Positions 9,139 to 20,468 of a stretch of DNA of 64,000 bases are shown here, piece after piece. The translations under genes were made by a program, and so were the position numbers. Source of the DNA: Leishmania donovani. Lineage: Eukaryota > Euglenozoa > Kinetoplastea > Trypanosomatida > Trypanosomatidae. Location: positions 236,831 through 300,830 of the forward strand of contig NC_018255.1 of the NCBI RefSeq assembly GCF_000227135.1. The letters run 5' to 3'. Below the pieces are notes generated by a model, which saw only the letters and a list, made by a program, of their open reading frames with translations, did no database searches and was not told the DNA's origin. Each line of letters opens with the position of its first letter. Within the stretch, counting starts at the first letter, position 1.

Positions 9139-11808
9139 GAACTGCGTAAGCGCAGGCGTGTGCGTGCGTTGGTTGTACGGGCGGAAAAGGGGAGAGGAGC
9201 GAAGCAGAGAAAACGAAGCCACTGTCACTTAGTTTGACTGCTTCTTCGTTTTCGTTTTTTCTTTTCGTGCGCGTGTGTGCGTGTGTGTGAGCTCTGACTA
9301 AGAGCGACCTAGAAAAGGGGGAGAGGGCCGAGATGCGTTGAGGACAGGAAGAGCAGCAGAGACCCACAGACTGGGATGCAGCCGACGCCACACGCGCTAC
9401 AACACGGCAAACAAAATCACAAGAGAAAAAAGAGAGGAAAGGAATGAAGATGGTGGCAAGCGACTGCTCACGGGCGCACAGACTCGTACTCGTGTGCCTG
9501 ATAGACGGAGTGGAATGCCTCAAAGGATATGAGGGGTCGAAGAGAGAGCAGTGGACTTTGCCGCACACGCCGTCGTGCGAAGCGGGCGAGAAAAAAAAAC
9601 TTGAATAAACGTGCAGTGGAGCTACCAGTGTGGCTGCGTATGCAAATGTGCGTATGCGTATGTATCTACGTGGGTATGCGCACGCCCTGTGGGGGAGGGG
9701 GGGGGTGCACCCGCGCGTTAATACGCCTCTCGTCACGATCGAGCGAGACAGAGATGTAGCACACCCAAATCAAAGCGAATAAACAGCGACGCACGTGCAC
9801 GTGTCCGTTTCCGGTAGCCCGGGGCACAGGGAAAGGAGCACGCGGGTGAGCGAGTTTCGGTGGCCACCGTCGCGAGAGATGGAACGTGTTGTGACGTGGA
9901 CGAAACAGAATGGCAACAGAGGAGTATGAGAAGTGAGCAGAAAGTGATGAGAAAGAGACACAGGTGGAGAAGGCGGAAGAGGAGAGGTGCTCTACGGCGC
10001 TGCACGGGTGCAGTGGGAGAGTCCGCAGCGCGCGCGCGAACCAACTGAAGGCATCGTAGCGTCGAGCTGGGAAGTGAACCGCTACCGAGAAACCTCTATC
10101 TTCTTCGAATACTTGCGCCGCTGATAAGCTCAATCAACATCTACTGTCATTCCCCCTTCGCATCAAGATTTGTAACCGGTTATCCCTCAACTGCACATAG
10201 AAACCCACACCGTAGACAGGGACAGCCGTCGCAAACAATACCCGCGAAGCCGGCTGTGTGCAACATAAGAAACGAAAAGGATGTGAGTCGCACACCTCAC
10301 CGCTGCCCGGAAAGCTTGCCTTGATGTGTGTGATATCGCCTCCATCTTGCGCAGCAATGGGATGATGGCATTACCTTCCATATCGCATGTTTTTTGTTGT
10401 AAGTTCCTTTTCTTTGAGAAGGGTGCTTCACACCTGAGCTTCAAGAGGCTTTGGGGGCGTGGATAGGCACGGAGCGCGCTTGCGCACGTACGCGAGTGAG
10501 TAAGCGAGAGCCTGTGCACAAAGACAAATGACGACGATGGTAACACGCCGTTCCTTCGCCCCTCAGCTTTCTTCGTTCACTCTCCAGCTCCACATGCATA
10601 TACGCCATCATACACTGTCGTCATCACCTTCTCCATCCCAATGATAGAGCAACAACGTTGCTATACAGATACACAGAGAGACAAGAGAGCTAGCACGAAA
10701 AAAAAACGAAGGAAAACAGAGCGCGAGAGAGGTGCGGCAGCGGAGAGGAGAGAGTCGACTGAGCCGCACACGCCTTCGTCGCCTCCCTTCTTTTCCTCAC
10801 TTTTTTTTTCGAGCCTTCCCGTCTTCACCTCCCTCCTCCTCTGCCCCCACTTTTATGATAACGTCGGGGGGCGGCAACACGTAAGGCAGCACACGAAGAG
10901 GAACAGTGGCGGAGACAAAAGGCAAAACAAAAAACAGGCACATGCACAGACGAGAGTGACAAGAAGGAGAGGGAAGAGAAGGAAATAAAAGAAGATGACA
11001 AAGAAAACAAGGGGCAAAACACGCGCGCAGCGCTACGCTGCGACGCAGCCACACACACGTACATACACACTGAAAGGCGCCCAAGTGTGTGCGTGCGTGT
11101 GCGCTTGCTTGGTTGTTTGCCTCTGCATGCGTGCAGACAATTTCGTGGTGAACAACGAAGGAGAGACGAGAGTTGGTGAAAGGAAGGGAAGGGACGGGAG
11201 GGGTACGGAAAAGTAAACGCGAACGACACACGGACACCCACGCGTGCACACGATGAGAACGAGAAGAGGAGTGTTGGTCACTTGAAACAAACACAATAGA
11301 AACGGAAACATGAAACAGACACGACACAGCAGACCCACCACACAACCAAGCCCACGCCCCGGTAAACAACTGAGAGACTCACACAAACACGCAAAGATTC
11401 ATAACGAGAGAATACACTCGAACGGAGAAGGACGTACACCGAGACACGTTAACAGAAGAACGTGAGGAGGTAAAGAATGAACACGGCGGCGAGGGAGCAC
11501 GCCTGCTCTACGCTGTTCTGTGGAAGGAGGAGGATGGGTGTCGCCATGCATTGCAGTATTCGAGGATGAAAAAAAGAAAACGCCTTCAGAATGCGGGCAC
11601 CCTACATATATATGCATGTTATGCATGCAGCTCTCTCACGGATGCCAGCCCCCGTGACACTTGCACAGTCAGTCCAAGTAAGCTCTGCACTCCCCAGATG
11701 TAGCCATCTCCTCACCTTCACATCCATGCCAGCGCACGCTTCCGCAGCCCTTCGCCCTCCCTATTCCCACATCACGCGACAACGCGCACACCCTTCCGCC
11801 TCGACTGT

Positions 11809-12468
11809 CTACTTGGCCAGCTCGTATCGCTGCTTTGCCTTCCGTACCACCTGCACCACGTAGTGATAGAAGAAATCAACGTAGAGCAGCGACTGCACAA
11901 ACCCGCTGAAGACCGAGATCCAGCGGACTTTGTGATAGATATAGTAGCGAATCGCCCAATGGATCATGTACACGACGCGGTACGCGCCGAGGCAGAAGAG
12001 GTAGTGAGATGTCAGTGCATCGTACCGCTCAGTGTACTCGAGCAAGAAGATCTGCGGCAGAATCGCAACAGCCTCCAAATACTGCGAGAAGGTCCAACAC
12101 AACTCGATAACGATGTTGTGCCGCGGTGTCCCATGAAACAGGATGGAAAGCACCGCGCACGGAACGATGAGGTAGCGGATGCGGAAGGTGTCGTTTTCGC
12201 GGTCGTAAGTCGCCTTCCACGGACTCTTGAACTTCATCAAATAGCAGATATGCAGCGTTGAGGCGATGAAGAAGATCTTCATGGTGGTGTTATAGATGCC
12301 AATGAAGGAAAACAGCACATCAAGGTAGCGCGTACAGAAGACAATGGCGAACAACTCCATCGACTTGAGTGAGATGCCGGCGGCCGAGCGCTGACGCAGC
12401 ATCTTCGATAAGAGGATCAAGATAGCGCTGAGGTGCAGCATATCACCGACTACGCGAACCAACGCCAT
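11809..12468 (-). CDS. ERD2: ER lumen protein-retaining (KDEL/HDEL) receptor
   Basis: A 219-aa polytopic membrane protein, close to the roughly 212-219 aa of the family. The second family signature is exact (LEAVAILPQI, 131-140). The first is present with one change (GISLKSMELF, 31-40, Met in place of the usual Gln/His). Arg47 and Asp50, in the ligand-binding region of the family, are kept. Hydrophobic segments fit the seven-helix ERD2 fold. The receptor binds C-terminal KDEL-like signals of escaped ER residents in the acidic Golgi and returns them in COPI vesicles. The start ATG at 12468 gives a normal ERD2 N-terminus. Codons are strongly G/C-ending, like most neighbours. Its 3' flank is unusually long. 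Confidence 0.95.
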   Translation of the reverse strand: MALVRVVGDMLHLSAILILLSKMLRQRSAAGISLKSMELFAIVFCTRYLDVLFSFIGIYNTTMKIFFIASTLHICYLMKFKSPWKATYDRENDTFRIRYLIVPCAVLSILFHGTPRHNIVIELCWTFSQYLEAVAILPQIFLLEYTERYDALTSHYLFCLGAYRVVYMIHWAIRYYIYHKVRWISVFSGFVQSLLYVDFFYHYVVQVVRKAKQRYELAK

Positions 12469-13969
12469 TTTCTGCTGGAGTGCTCGATGCGCTCGATTTC
12501 TACTAAAACAGCTTCGTGTGTGTATTTTCGTAGTGGGGGAGACCAGGAGAAGGCGGCTGTGAGCTAGTTCTCGTTATTGCTCACGAGTGGGGGCGAAGGG
12601 GCGTCCAGAATGACGAGGCGGCGGCTTTCTAGATGTGCACACGACCTGAGCGAGAGGAACAATGCCAATGAGCCTCACAAAAAAAAAATCTAAACAGGCA
12701 TATATATACATATATATATGTCTTTGGAGGTACGCATGTATGCGCTTGTGTGCGTGTATGCGTCAGTGGCACCCGGCTTTTGCTTCGCCTTTCCGTTTTT
12801 CTTTGGTTCTTCAATGCTCAATCAGTCGGCGTGTGTCTGTATCGGTGCGCCTTGCGCTTGTGTGTGGCGGGCGCGACGGCAAACGCGGGAAACTGCGACT
12901 GGGAATCCTCCAGAGGTATGGAGACCAGAAAAAGGAAAGGAGAATAAAATCAAGGGCGAGAGCAAGAGTTTCCCTGAAAGAGTGGCGCCGGTCGTCGAAG
13001 TGAGACAGCGCCGTGACGGACGGTGAAGAGTGAACCTGTGTCTGAATGGGAATGCAAACACACACCTCTGGGCCTCTCTATCCCATCCGAAGATGGGGCA
13101 CGCGCCTTCGAACGTTAGCAGCAGCTGAATGGATGCTCTCGAACAATATACACAACGCCAGCAACCACGCTTGAGTACGTTAGTGATGTGCCGTCAGTCA
13201 AGTTCATCACTGAGCTAGTCTATTCGCATGAAACGAGCGGGAATGTCTCAGGGGCACACCCGGAATCGGGCCCGTCTTTCACACATCGCCATGCCTTCGA
13301 CATGTACACACGAATAAGAGGCGTCGCGGCTTCCACTTCTGCCGTGTGCATCGCTCCCCCCCCTCCCCCTCCCCCGGGAGCGTATCTTGCGCTCCTTTTT
13401 TGCCTCGATTTTCCTGCATGCGTGATGACGATACCAGACACGGGCACACACCTCCGTCCCATCGTAGGATGCACACGTGAGGACGGCACACGCACAGGCC
13501 TGCACACACACACAGCGCAGAGAGACAGAGTGCCAAGGAAAGGACAGACCAACACTTCACTAGACGTCGGTGAGCGATGGCGGTGCGGCTCCCTGTGGTT
13601 GCGAAAAGCGCGAGGGAGAGGAGGAGGGGCACCAACGGCAGCAGCGGCTGCCACAGTGTCAAAAGCCACACAAAGACACCAACAGGAGACGCGGCACGGT
13701 CACGGGGCCTTCGAACTGAGCAAAGACTGAGATGAGAGGAGACGAGGACGGAGGACGACCTCACCGCCGGACTCACCGCCTCCACGCCAGCAGCAGTAGG
13801 CAAAGGGAACCCGAAACCGTCGTGAAGGGCCTCGAGTGCGCTGGAGGGAACCGCAACGACACACCACGGGGGAGCGTAGGGCGATCACCAAATAGGTTAT
13901 TTACGCTCTTCCTTCGTCGCGCTTTATCTGCTGCTCTACAGCTTGTACCAGGGGCACCTCCCCCTTTTT
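12469..13969. other. Intergenic region, ERD2 5' flank and V-ATPase e 3' UTR
   Basis: No supported gene. It contains a TA-rich run at about 12699-12719 and a C-rich stretch at about 13352-13375. Open frames on both strands are low-complexity or shadows. Confidence 0.65.
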
Positions 13970-14176
13970 TCACTCCACCTTGATCGACCGGGTGGGCAGC
14001 AGGAGCGGGTTCATCTGCGCCATGTATATGAGCACCCACGACATCCAGCAGCAGAAGGTGGCCACCGCGCACAATACGCGGACAAGGTCGACCTGGCTTT
14101 TCGCCCAGAGCGGGGCGCTCAGCGCACCGATAGCGCCGATAATGATAAAGATGAGAGTACCGAGAAAGAGGCCCAT
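13970..14176 (-). CDS. V-type H+-ATPase subunit e (V0 sector)
   Basis: A 68-aa protein with two hydrophobic helices (about 2-23 and 31-52) followed by a short polar tail, the size and layout of subunit e (Vma9/ATP6V0E). The stretch from Cys42 to Pro61 (CCW...MAQMNPLL..P) matches the conserved end of helix 2 in that family, where an AQ-NPL motif follows a Cys-Cys-aromatic stretch. Subunit e is a small integral component of the V0 proton channel, so the product should sit in acidocalcisome, endosome or Golgi membranes. The ATG at 14176 is the only sensible start. It lies between SEC13 and ERD2, both also endomembrane genes, though polycistronic order need not imply function. Confidence 0.85.
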   Translation of the reverse strand: MGLFLGTLIFIIIGAIGALSAPLWAKSQVDLVRVLCAVATFCCWMSWVLIYMAQMNPLLLPTRSIKVE

Positions 14177-15357
14177 GGTGCGCCGCGTAATGATACTGCG
14201 CTTGTTCGACGGCTTCTAGGACTGGGGAAAGAGGAGACGTAGCTGTTCCTGCGCCTCTCCAACACTTGATGCACTCGTGCGAGAGGAAAGGGGGAGGAGC
14301 AGCAGCAGGCACAGCAGCACGGAGGCTCAGGTCAAGGAATGGGGAGGAAGAGAAGAGGGGGGGGGGTGCGAGAACAGCATAAACGGAATGCGTGATTTGC
14401 TTTTCTTTTCCTAGTTTTTTTTTCCTTCGCTTCTCATTGGTAGCACACACACACACGCACACAACGGAGCAAAAAAAAGCTCGATGAAAGAGAGGGCGTG
14501 TGTAAAGCAGTTTCCTGAGTCGGTTTGAGTGATCGGCTTGTCCAGCAGAGATACAGGCAACCACGAGAATATGAATCGAAAGGGGTAAAAGCGAATATGT
14601 GTAGCTCTGTGACGTTTTAGTTACCGTGTGTATGTGTGTGTGTGTTCGCATGTGTACGTGTGTCAGTGAATTCGTCAGGGCAAGATAAGGGCCACGGCAC
14701 AGGGAACGTAAATGGAAGCGGTGCACCAAGATGAGGGGGTGTGGAAGATAGGGGCACAGGAAAGACCGAGGAGGAGGGAAGTTGGCCATGGACGCAGAGA
14801 TCGAGAAGAAAAGAGTCGCAGGCCCATGAGGGGTCGGGAAGCGGCAGACACAACGTCCCTGCACATCAACCATGCAGTCCGGCTGCATTTCATCCTCGGA
14901 AACCATGTGCCGGACACACCGCAGAACAGTCGTCTTGAGTCCTGCACACTCACGCACAAGCCGACAGGAAAAGCAGGTTGCATCTCTCCCTCTCCAAATG
15001 CTGTGCCGCGTACTGCTCCTGCCTCTTCCACTTGGTTTTCCCTTGTAGCGGTGGGTGTTGGGTGGGGGAGAAGAAGGATTGTGTGGTTTGCAGCCCACTC
15101 AGACAAGCCGGTGGCAAGGAGACAACGCTGGCACAAGGGAAACAATGCACTTCGCTTCCCTCCTTTTCCCCTCAAGAGTTCCGTCAAGCGTGAGGCAACG
15201 CGATGCAGGGAAACAAGTGGAGAAGACCCGGCGAGGCGGGGCCAGAAAAATCGGATGTCGATAGAGAGGGCAGCATGGGAAAAGAGCGAGGACGCGAGGG
15301 AGGCGTGCACGAGGCCGCAACAAGCCCACAAATAAAAGTGCCCCACACGTCACTCCC
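14177..15357. other. Intergenic region, V-ATPase e 5' flank and SEC13 3' UTR
   Basis: No supported gene. It contains a G-run at about 14358-14366 and short TG runs near 14625-14645. A 441-codon minus frame covering 13773-15098 is low-complexity, runs over the V-ATPase e gene in another frame, and was rejected. Confidence 0.65.
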
Positions 15358-16437
15358 TCACAGGGTTGGATTCTCCAACTCACTCACCACGCGCCACGCC
15401 CCATGATTGCTCGTCTCCTTCCACATCGCCACCGTGCCATCAGCGTAGGACACCAAGAGGAACGTACCTACCAAAGACCACGAGAGTTTCGTCACATTCT
15501 CGCCTGGAGTGCCGTGGGGCGGGGGCAGAAGGCGGCACTGCCATGGGTTCGAGGCGGGTCCATCCTGCACCCAGACTGCTACCAGTCCGTCCTCTGAACC
15601 GGCCGCGATGTACGTAAACGGCAGACCCAGATTCGGAGCCCAGCACACCTCCCGCCACGCTGGGGCGCTCGTCGCCTCGGCCGCCTCCAGCTCTATGGAC
15701 GTCCACACAGACCCCAGCGGCGCGCCGCTGCCTTCTTCGCCGGGCAGAGGCGCAAACGAGTGCGTCCAGAGCTTCACGAACCGGCCACCACCGCATGTGA
15801 TCATACGGGGTGGTGCGAGCGGTATCGGCGGCGCATTGCCCGGAACATTGCCAACGTCCTTCTCCAGAGGCGCCATGAGCAGTGCTCCCGGCGGAAAAAA
15901 CGGAGCGAACGAGAGGCCGCAGCAACCGTGCGGATGGCTCTCGAAGGAGTGGATGTCCCACGTGCCGTCTGGGCCGCCGGTGAAGACGACCACCGCCCCA
16001 TCCGCGCAGCCGACGGCAAACAGCTTCCCGTACTCGTGCGGGGCCCATGCAACACACCAGCCCGGTGCGGCCAAGGTGTAGACGTAGATTTTGCGATACT
16101 GTGCGTCGTTGCCCACGTCACACCAGAGAGCCACCTCATTGGCCAACTCAGTGCACGTAACGAGGGCGGCCGTGTATAAGGCGGGAGGGGCCCATGCCAC
16201 GCACGTCACCGTCGCCGCTTGTTCCTCGCTGCTACACTGGAGCACCGCGACGGGGCTCCACGTCGTGGGCTGTGGCCCACCCTTGTACTGCGACGCTTCC
16301 TTGGAGGAGGAAGTGACAGACTCATAAACGTGCACTGTGCCATCACTACTCGCCGTCGCCAGATGCCGTCCATTCGCATCCGCTGCAATGTCGGTCACGG
16401 CCGCAGTGTGGCCTGTGTCCAGTAGTGTGTCACTCAT
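15358..16437 (-). CDS. SEC13: SEC13 homologue, WD40 protein of COPII coat and nuclear pore
   Basis: A 359-aa beta-propeller protein. It opens with TGHTAAVTDIA and LATASSDGTVHVYE, the first WD blade of SEC13. It carries several central repeats (CVAWAPHEYG, LFAVGCADGAVVVF, TWDIHSFESHPHGC) and ends with the family-like VAMWKE segment and a short tail. SEC13 pairs with SEC31 in the COPII outer coat for ER export and also belongs to the Nup84/Nup107 pore complex. It is slightly longer than human SEC13 (about 322 aa) because of a loop near residues 195-225 rich in Pro, Gly and Ala. The frame is open to 16638, but a polypyrimidine tract and CAG at about 16466-16480 place the transcript start after that extension, so the ATG at 16437 is chosen. 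Confidence 0.88.
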   Translation of the reverse strand: MSDTLLDTGHTAAVTDIAADANGRHLATASSDGTVHVYESVTSSSKEASQYKGGPQPTTWSPVAVLQCSSEEQAATVTCVAWAPPALYTAALVTCTELANEVALWCDVGNDAQYRKIYVYTLAAPGWCVAWAPHEYGKLFAVGCADGAVVVFTGGPDGTWDIHSFESHPHGCCGLSFAPFFPPGALLMAPLEKDVGNVPGNAPPIPLAPPRMITCGGGRFVKLWTHSFAPLPGEEGSGAPLGSVWTSIELEAAEATSAPAWREVCWAPNLGLPFTYIAAGSEDGLVAVWVQDGPASNPWQCRLLPPPHGTPGENVTKLSWSLVGTFLLVSYADGTVAMWKETSNHGAWRVVSELENPTL

Positions 16438-16465
16438 GAGCCCTCCTCCACAGAGTGAGTATGAT

Positions 16466-16488
16466 CTGTCAGCCAAGGCGGGGAAAAG
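16466..16488 (-). promoter_or_regulatory. Predicted spliced-leader acceptor for SEC13
   Basis: On the minus strand a short C/T tract (CCTTTTCCCCGCC) is followed by the dinucleotide AG at 16467-16466. The next ATG is the chosen SEC13 start at 16437, giving a 5' UTR of about 28 nt. Predicted from sequence only. Confidence 0.6.
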
Positions 16489-16641
16489 GTTCAACAGGCA
16501 ACAAGTGCGCGCGCATCCGCACACACGGCAGTCTACTTCGGCGCCTGTACGTTTTCCTTGAGGCCCTTCGGCTTTCGATTCCGTCTCCTTGCCCCCTTCC
16601 CTCAGACGGGCTCCGCCGCGCAGGTGGGTGAGCGACACGAG

Positions 16642-16645
<4 letters not shown>

Positions 16646-16682
<37 letters not shown>
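16646..16682. repeat. (TG)n microsatellite, about 18 units
   Basis: Uninterrupted TG repeat on the plus strand, the longest dinucleotide run in the window. It lies about 200 bases upstream of the SEC13 start. Confidence 0.95.
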
Positions 16683-16683
<1 letters not shown>

Positions 16684-17553
16684 CGTACGCCAATGCGCAA
16701 AAAGAAGGGAAAGGCCAAGTAGTGCGTAGCGTTGGGAGGTGAAAGAGGGGGTGGGGTGCAGAAAGCAGAAAGGATCCGAAACAGGCGTTTCGCGTACAGT
16801 GCCGATGCCTATGCCCCCCCCACACCGCCACAAATCGAAGAGGAAAACCAGAAGACACACCGGCGCACTTTGCTTGCGCAGGGCAGTGCACAAATCGATC
16901 AGGCGGAGAGTAGAGAAGAAGTACGTGAGAGGGCCAAAAGGAGAAAGATGTGCGAGATGAGACAACAGACGCGGTCAAGCGGCAAGCGGGTGCCGTCGAG
17001 ACGACAAGCGGGGTGAGCGAGGAGTGGGAGATGTTGCCTACACATTCACGCATGGACACGCACGCGCCTGCAGCACCGCTTGCCTTGGAAAGCCGGACGG
17101 CCATCTACGGTGAGGGACTCAAATGAAAGACTCCTATGCTGCCTGCAGTCGCCGCTGCCCGTGTAGTTGTCATCGGTGCTCTCTAGAAATAGCAGCTGCT
17201 GCTTTTGTTTTCCCTTTCCCGCCTCGCCTCGATCGTACACGAACACAGAAAAACGATAAGATTTGTAACGGAAGTCAATGTAGTGGGAGCCTCCTGCACG
17301 CACAAGAGTCACAGACACGCCCATATGAAAAGCAGCCAAACAACACACGCACGCGCATGCAAGTACTCGTTCGGGTGAGTATTCGCGTCTGGACAGTGAG
17401 CGGAGTCGGTTCAGATGTGCGCCCGCTAGGCACAGCCGTAGCGCTTGTATGTGCTTACCCTTATCCCTCAAAAGCAGCGAGAGCACCACCAACGCACACG
17501 CACGCTTCCATGATCGCCACGCTCACCGAGTACAGAGTGTGTGTACGCGTGTG

Positions 17554-18576
17554 TTACTTCTTTCTGGCAACGAGTGCCGTCCGGTGCACGCCCATCCACA
17601 TGTCGACGCGCCGCTTCGCAAAGATGAAGTACTTCTGCATATGAACCCAGCCACTACCGCGGCAGGATCGCCCGACGGAGTCGAAGGCGACGACCGCCGA
17701 GAGCGTGACCACAAATGCGATGACGCTCCAGAACCACGTGTAGGCGTCCGACAAGCGACCCGCGCAAAGGCGGTAGACTAGGCGGTACGCGCCATACGCA
17801 GGTATGCACACAACACAGAGAAAAATAGCGTAGAACACGATCACAAAATCGCACGAGAAGGGGATGAGGGCGACGTTGTGCTTGCATCGGGAGAAGCGGG
17901 TTGCCTCATACCAGTCACCGAGGTAGAGACGATGTGACTTGACAGCGCGCAGCTTGGGGTGCATCTCGATTAGGGTGGAGAGTGCCTGAACAGAGAGCTC
18001 GTTGCGCCAGTTGCGCGGCGGGTCATCGAGGCTGTACGTCTCCAGCACGTCGGCGTGCTTGCACGCCATCATAACGCGATGCACGGCAACGGCGTCGTTC
18101 CACCCCTCCAAGGTCACCTCGCGCAGGTTATGGCAGCGGCTGAGAGGGCCTAGGAGCTGCGGCGCCATCGGCTCGCAGTGGCGCGATAAATACACGTACT
18201 CAATGCCAGGATTCCAGCGGAAGAGTGGCTCGATGAGACGGGCATCGAGCGCGTCAAAAGCCTCCCCACTGCATGAGTGGGGCACGATGATGCTCTTACA
18301 CCCGCGCTCCGTGCCGAAGGCCCATACACCGCGCAGCCGACTCCGCAGGGACGGAAGAAAGTACGCTGTATTCACAACGCACGTGGGTTGGTCGGGAAAG
18401 CCGAAGAGGGACGGGTTGACGGCGGCGTAGCCGAGCGTCTTTTGAATGTCTTTGATGCACCAGCGGTGCAGCGGCATCGTGCGGAAAAAGCCACGGTACA
18501 AGGGAATGTACTCCATGCGTCGTCTTCGCTCCGTGAAAGGGTTGTAGAACAGTGGCCTCCATCGGCGCGGCTCCAT
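17554..18576 (-). CDS. Unknown membrane protein with LRR-like region and two C-terminal helices
   Basis: A 340-aa protein that I do not recognise as a named family. Residues about 90-215 contain spaced leucine and aromatic positions of the kind seen in divergent leucine-rich repeats (for example IEYVYLSRHCEPM and LREVTLEGWND), where irregular strands follow one another. Two strongly hydrophobic segments follow at about 236-262 and 280-300, with a basic C-terminal tail. The N-terminus is basic (RRWRPLF, ERRRRM) without a clear signal peptide, so the LRR-like part may face the cytosol. The protein is probably kinetoplastid-specific, but this is inference. The ATG at 18576 is the first in frame; a nearby ATG at residue 21 (18516) is an alternative. 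Codon use is G/C-ending, supporting a real gene. Confidence 0.75.
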   Translation of the reverse strand: MEPRRWRPLFYNPFTERRRRMEYIPLYRGFFRTMPLHRWCIKDIQKTLGYAAVNPSLFGFPDQPTCVVNTAYFLPSLRSRLRGVWAFGTERGCKSIIVPHSCSGEAFDALDARLIEPLFRWNPGIEYVYLSRHCEPMAPQLLGPLSRCHNLREVTLEGWNDAVAVHRVMMACKHADVLETYSLDDPPRNWRNELSVQALSTLIEMHPKLRAVKSHRLYLGDWYEATRFSRCKHNVALIPFSCDFVIVFYAIFLCVVCIPAYGAYRLVYRLCAGRLSDAYTWFWSVIAFVVTLSAVVAFDSVGRSCRGSGWVHMQKYFIFAKRRVDMWMGVHRTALVARKK

Positions 18577-20468
18577 CTTTCTCGCGCGGCAACGCTGCGT
18601 CGAAGGAAAGAAGGTCAGAGCGGCTTACCTGCCGGCTACGCCTGCCTCTCACTTGGATGAGGTCACCCAAGGGGAAAGAACTAACAAGAGAGTCGAAACG
18701 GAAACAATGAGGAGGTGGAGAGATGGGCAGTCGCGCTGTTGTAAGAGCAGGTGATTGTACTCGTCCATGCGCCCGTCAGCAAGTTTGCGGTGTCCGTCGG
18801 GAAGAGGAAAAGAAAACGCCGCCGACGCAGGTGCTCATTCCTCGCACCTCGCAGGGTGTCCTGCTGAATGTGCGCGTGTGCCCGTAAGTGCGGGGAAAGG
18901 AAAGCTGAAAAAGTGGTGCGCGTGTCTTCGCATGCGCCACGGGTTCAGAGAATCGAGAATCGACAGAGAGAGAGACGAGTGATGGCGTTGCGACACCCAA
19001 AGATGCCCCCCTCCCCTCACCCCTTCTGACCACCTATTCGAAGACGAGTTGCACCGTGAAACGTTGCCCCACGCGTGCTCGTGTGGGAAGTAAGTCGAGA
19101 AAGGCTGAGGAAAGGCGCAAGCAATATGGAAGTGCGTGCGCGGATGCGTGGTAGACAAGACAGTGTAGAATATGCCCACCATTCTGAGGGATCATAAGAG
19201 AGAAAGGACATGAAGAAACGTCTTGATGGGGAGGAAAGCAAGGCAAGACTCTGCAAAACAGCGTGCGATCCGCCCCTGCGAGATGCAAGCGCGCGCATGC
19301 TGAGCCCGCCTCCCTGTGCATGTCAGCATGGAGACGGTGATGAGCTCTTTTTTGTTTCGCTTCGGCTCTTGGTTGGCGTACGGCGACAATCTCGCGTGGC
19401 TTCCAGGAAAATATAGAGCGAGAGAGGAGGGGGGGGCACGATTTTTTGCGGCACCCCGCAAGCACAGTTCTTCTCGGGAGAGAGAGGAGAGGGTTGTCGT
19501 GGGCGAGTGGTGGGTGGAGTAGAGGGAGGGAAGAGGGGAAGAGGGGAAGGTGCGATGATAAGAGACAGTGGAGAAAGGCGGCGTGGTTGCTTCTCGCATG
19601 GGTGTACATGTCCGCGTGTGTTTGCCGGCGCCAACGTGGAGCCGGCAGAAGTAAACCACACAAACACACGCGCGCGTGTACACGTTCGACTCAAACGAAA
19701 ATGAGAAGACCGCTAAAGGGGGAGCAAAAGACAAGAGAAAAACGGAAAATGCGCGCCGACACTGCGTCCACCTCGCTCGCCGTCTGTGTCGTTGTACTGG
19801 AAGGAGGCACGAAACCAACAAGCGAAAAAAAAATGGCGTGTCTTGCTTCGTGGGTTCGCTACATTTAGAAAAGAGAAAGGAGAGCGCGTGTGCCTGTGTA
19901 CCTGTGCACGTGTATCGGAGGCGTGTTAGAGAGAGAGGGCTGCGGGGGTGTGGGAGTGGGAAACGTCCTCCGACACGCACAAAGGGCGTTCGGCCTCGGG
20001 TGTGAAAGAGGGGGGAAGGGAAGGATAATGTCAGAGTTTAGGTTTTTGCACGAGAAACACGCGCGGCAGCAGAGTCCCCCAGAACGCGGGCAAACGACTC
20101 CGCAATGCAGGCGAGACAACACGACGCCTACGACACTCTGTAAGGCAAGACTTTGAAGAGGAAAAATGCAAGTCGCGTTGTCGCGAAGAGCGCGCTCTGG
20201 GTGATGGTGAAAAACAACATAGGGCAAAGGGCGCAAGAGGGAAAAAAGGGAAGACGCGTCCGCGTGCCCACCAGCGGGGTGAGCTGCAAGACGGTGTACG
20301 TGCGCGCAGAGAGAGAGGGACATACACACACATACACGCAAACAAGCACAGATGCGCGCATGAGAAATAGAAAAGTACGCTACACGAGAACTAGATGTGT
20401 CCGCACCCTCTACGTGGTGTTTCCTGTCTCCCGTCCTACGTACACGAGTGGCGTGACGCACGCGCGAT
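18577..20468. other. Intergenic region (1.9 kb)
   Basis: No supported gene. Long stretches are GA-rich on the plus strand. Overlapping minus frames of 190-260 codons between 19034 and 20461 are dominated by Ser, Leu, Pro and His-Thr runs and look like translated pyrimidine tracts. Confidence 0.6.

Larger units (their letters stand above)
8644..11808. other. Long intergenic region (3.2 kb) between ULK4-like gene and ERD2
   Basis: The longest gap in the window. It should hold the 3' UTR of ERD2 and the 5' flank of the kinase gene. Content is low-complexity: a TA run, a TG run, GA-rich and A-rich tracts on the plus strand. A 348-codon minus frame (8690-9736) is just translated pyrimidine repeats (Ser, Pro, Leu, His-Thr runs) and was not accepted. 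No RNA gene was recognised. Confidence 0.65.
16438..17553. other. Intergenic region upstream of SEC13
   Basis: No supported gene. It contains the SEC13 acceptor and a long TG microsatellite. The rest is purine-rich on the plus strand. Confidence 0.65.

Noticed and set aside
8690..9736. 348-codon minus-strand open frame
   Set aside because: The translation is Ser/Pro/Leu and His-Thr runs from pyrimidine and CA repeats, with no domain and no normal codon bias.
13773..15098. 441-codon minus-strand open frame
   Set aside because: Low-complexity, crosses the V-ATPase subunit e gene in another frame, and has no family-like segments.
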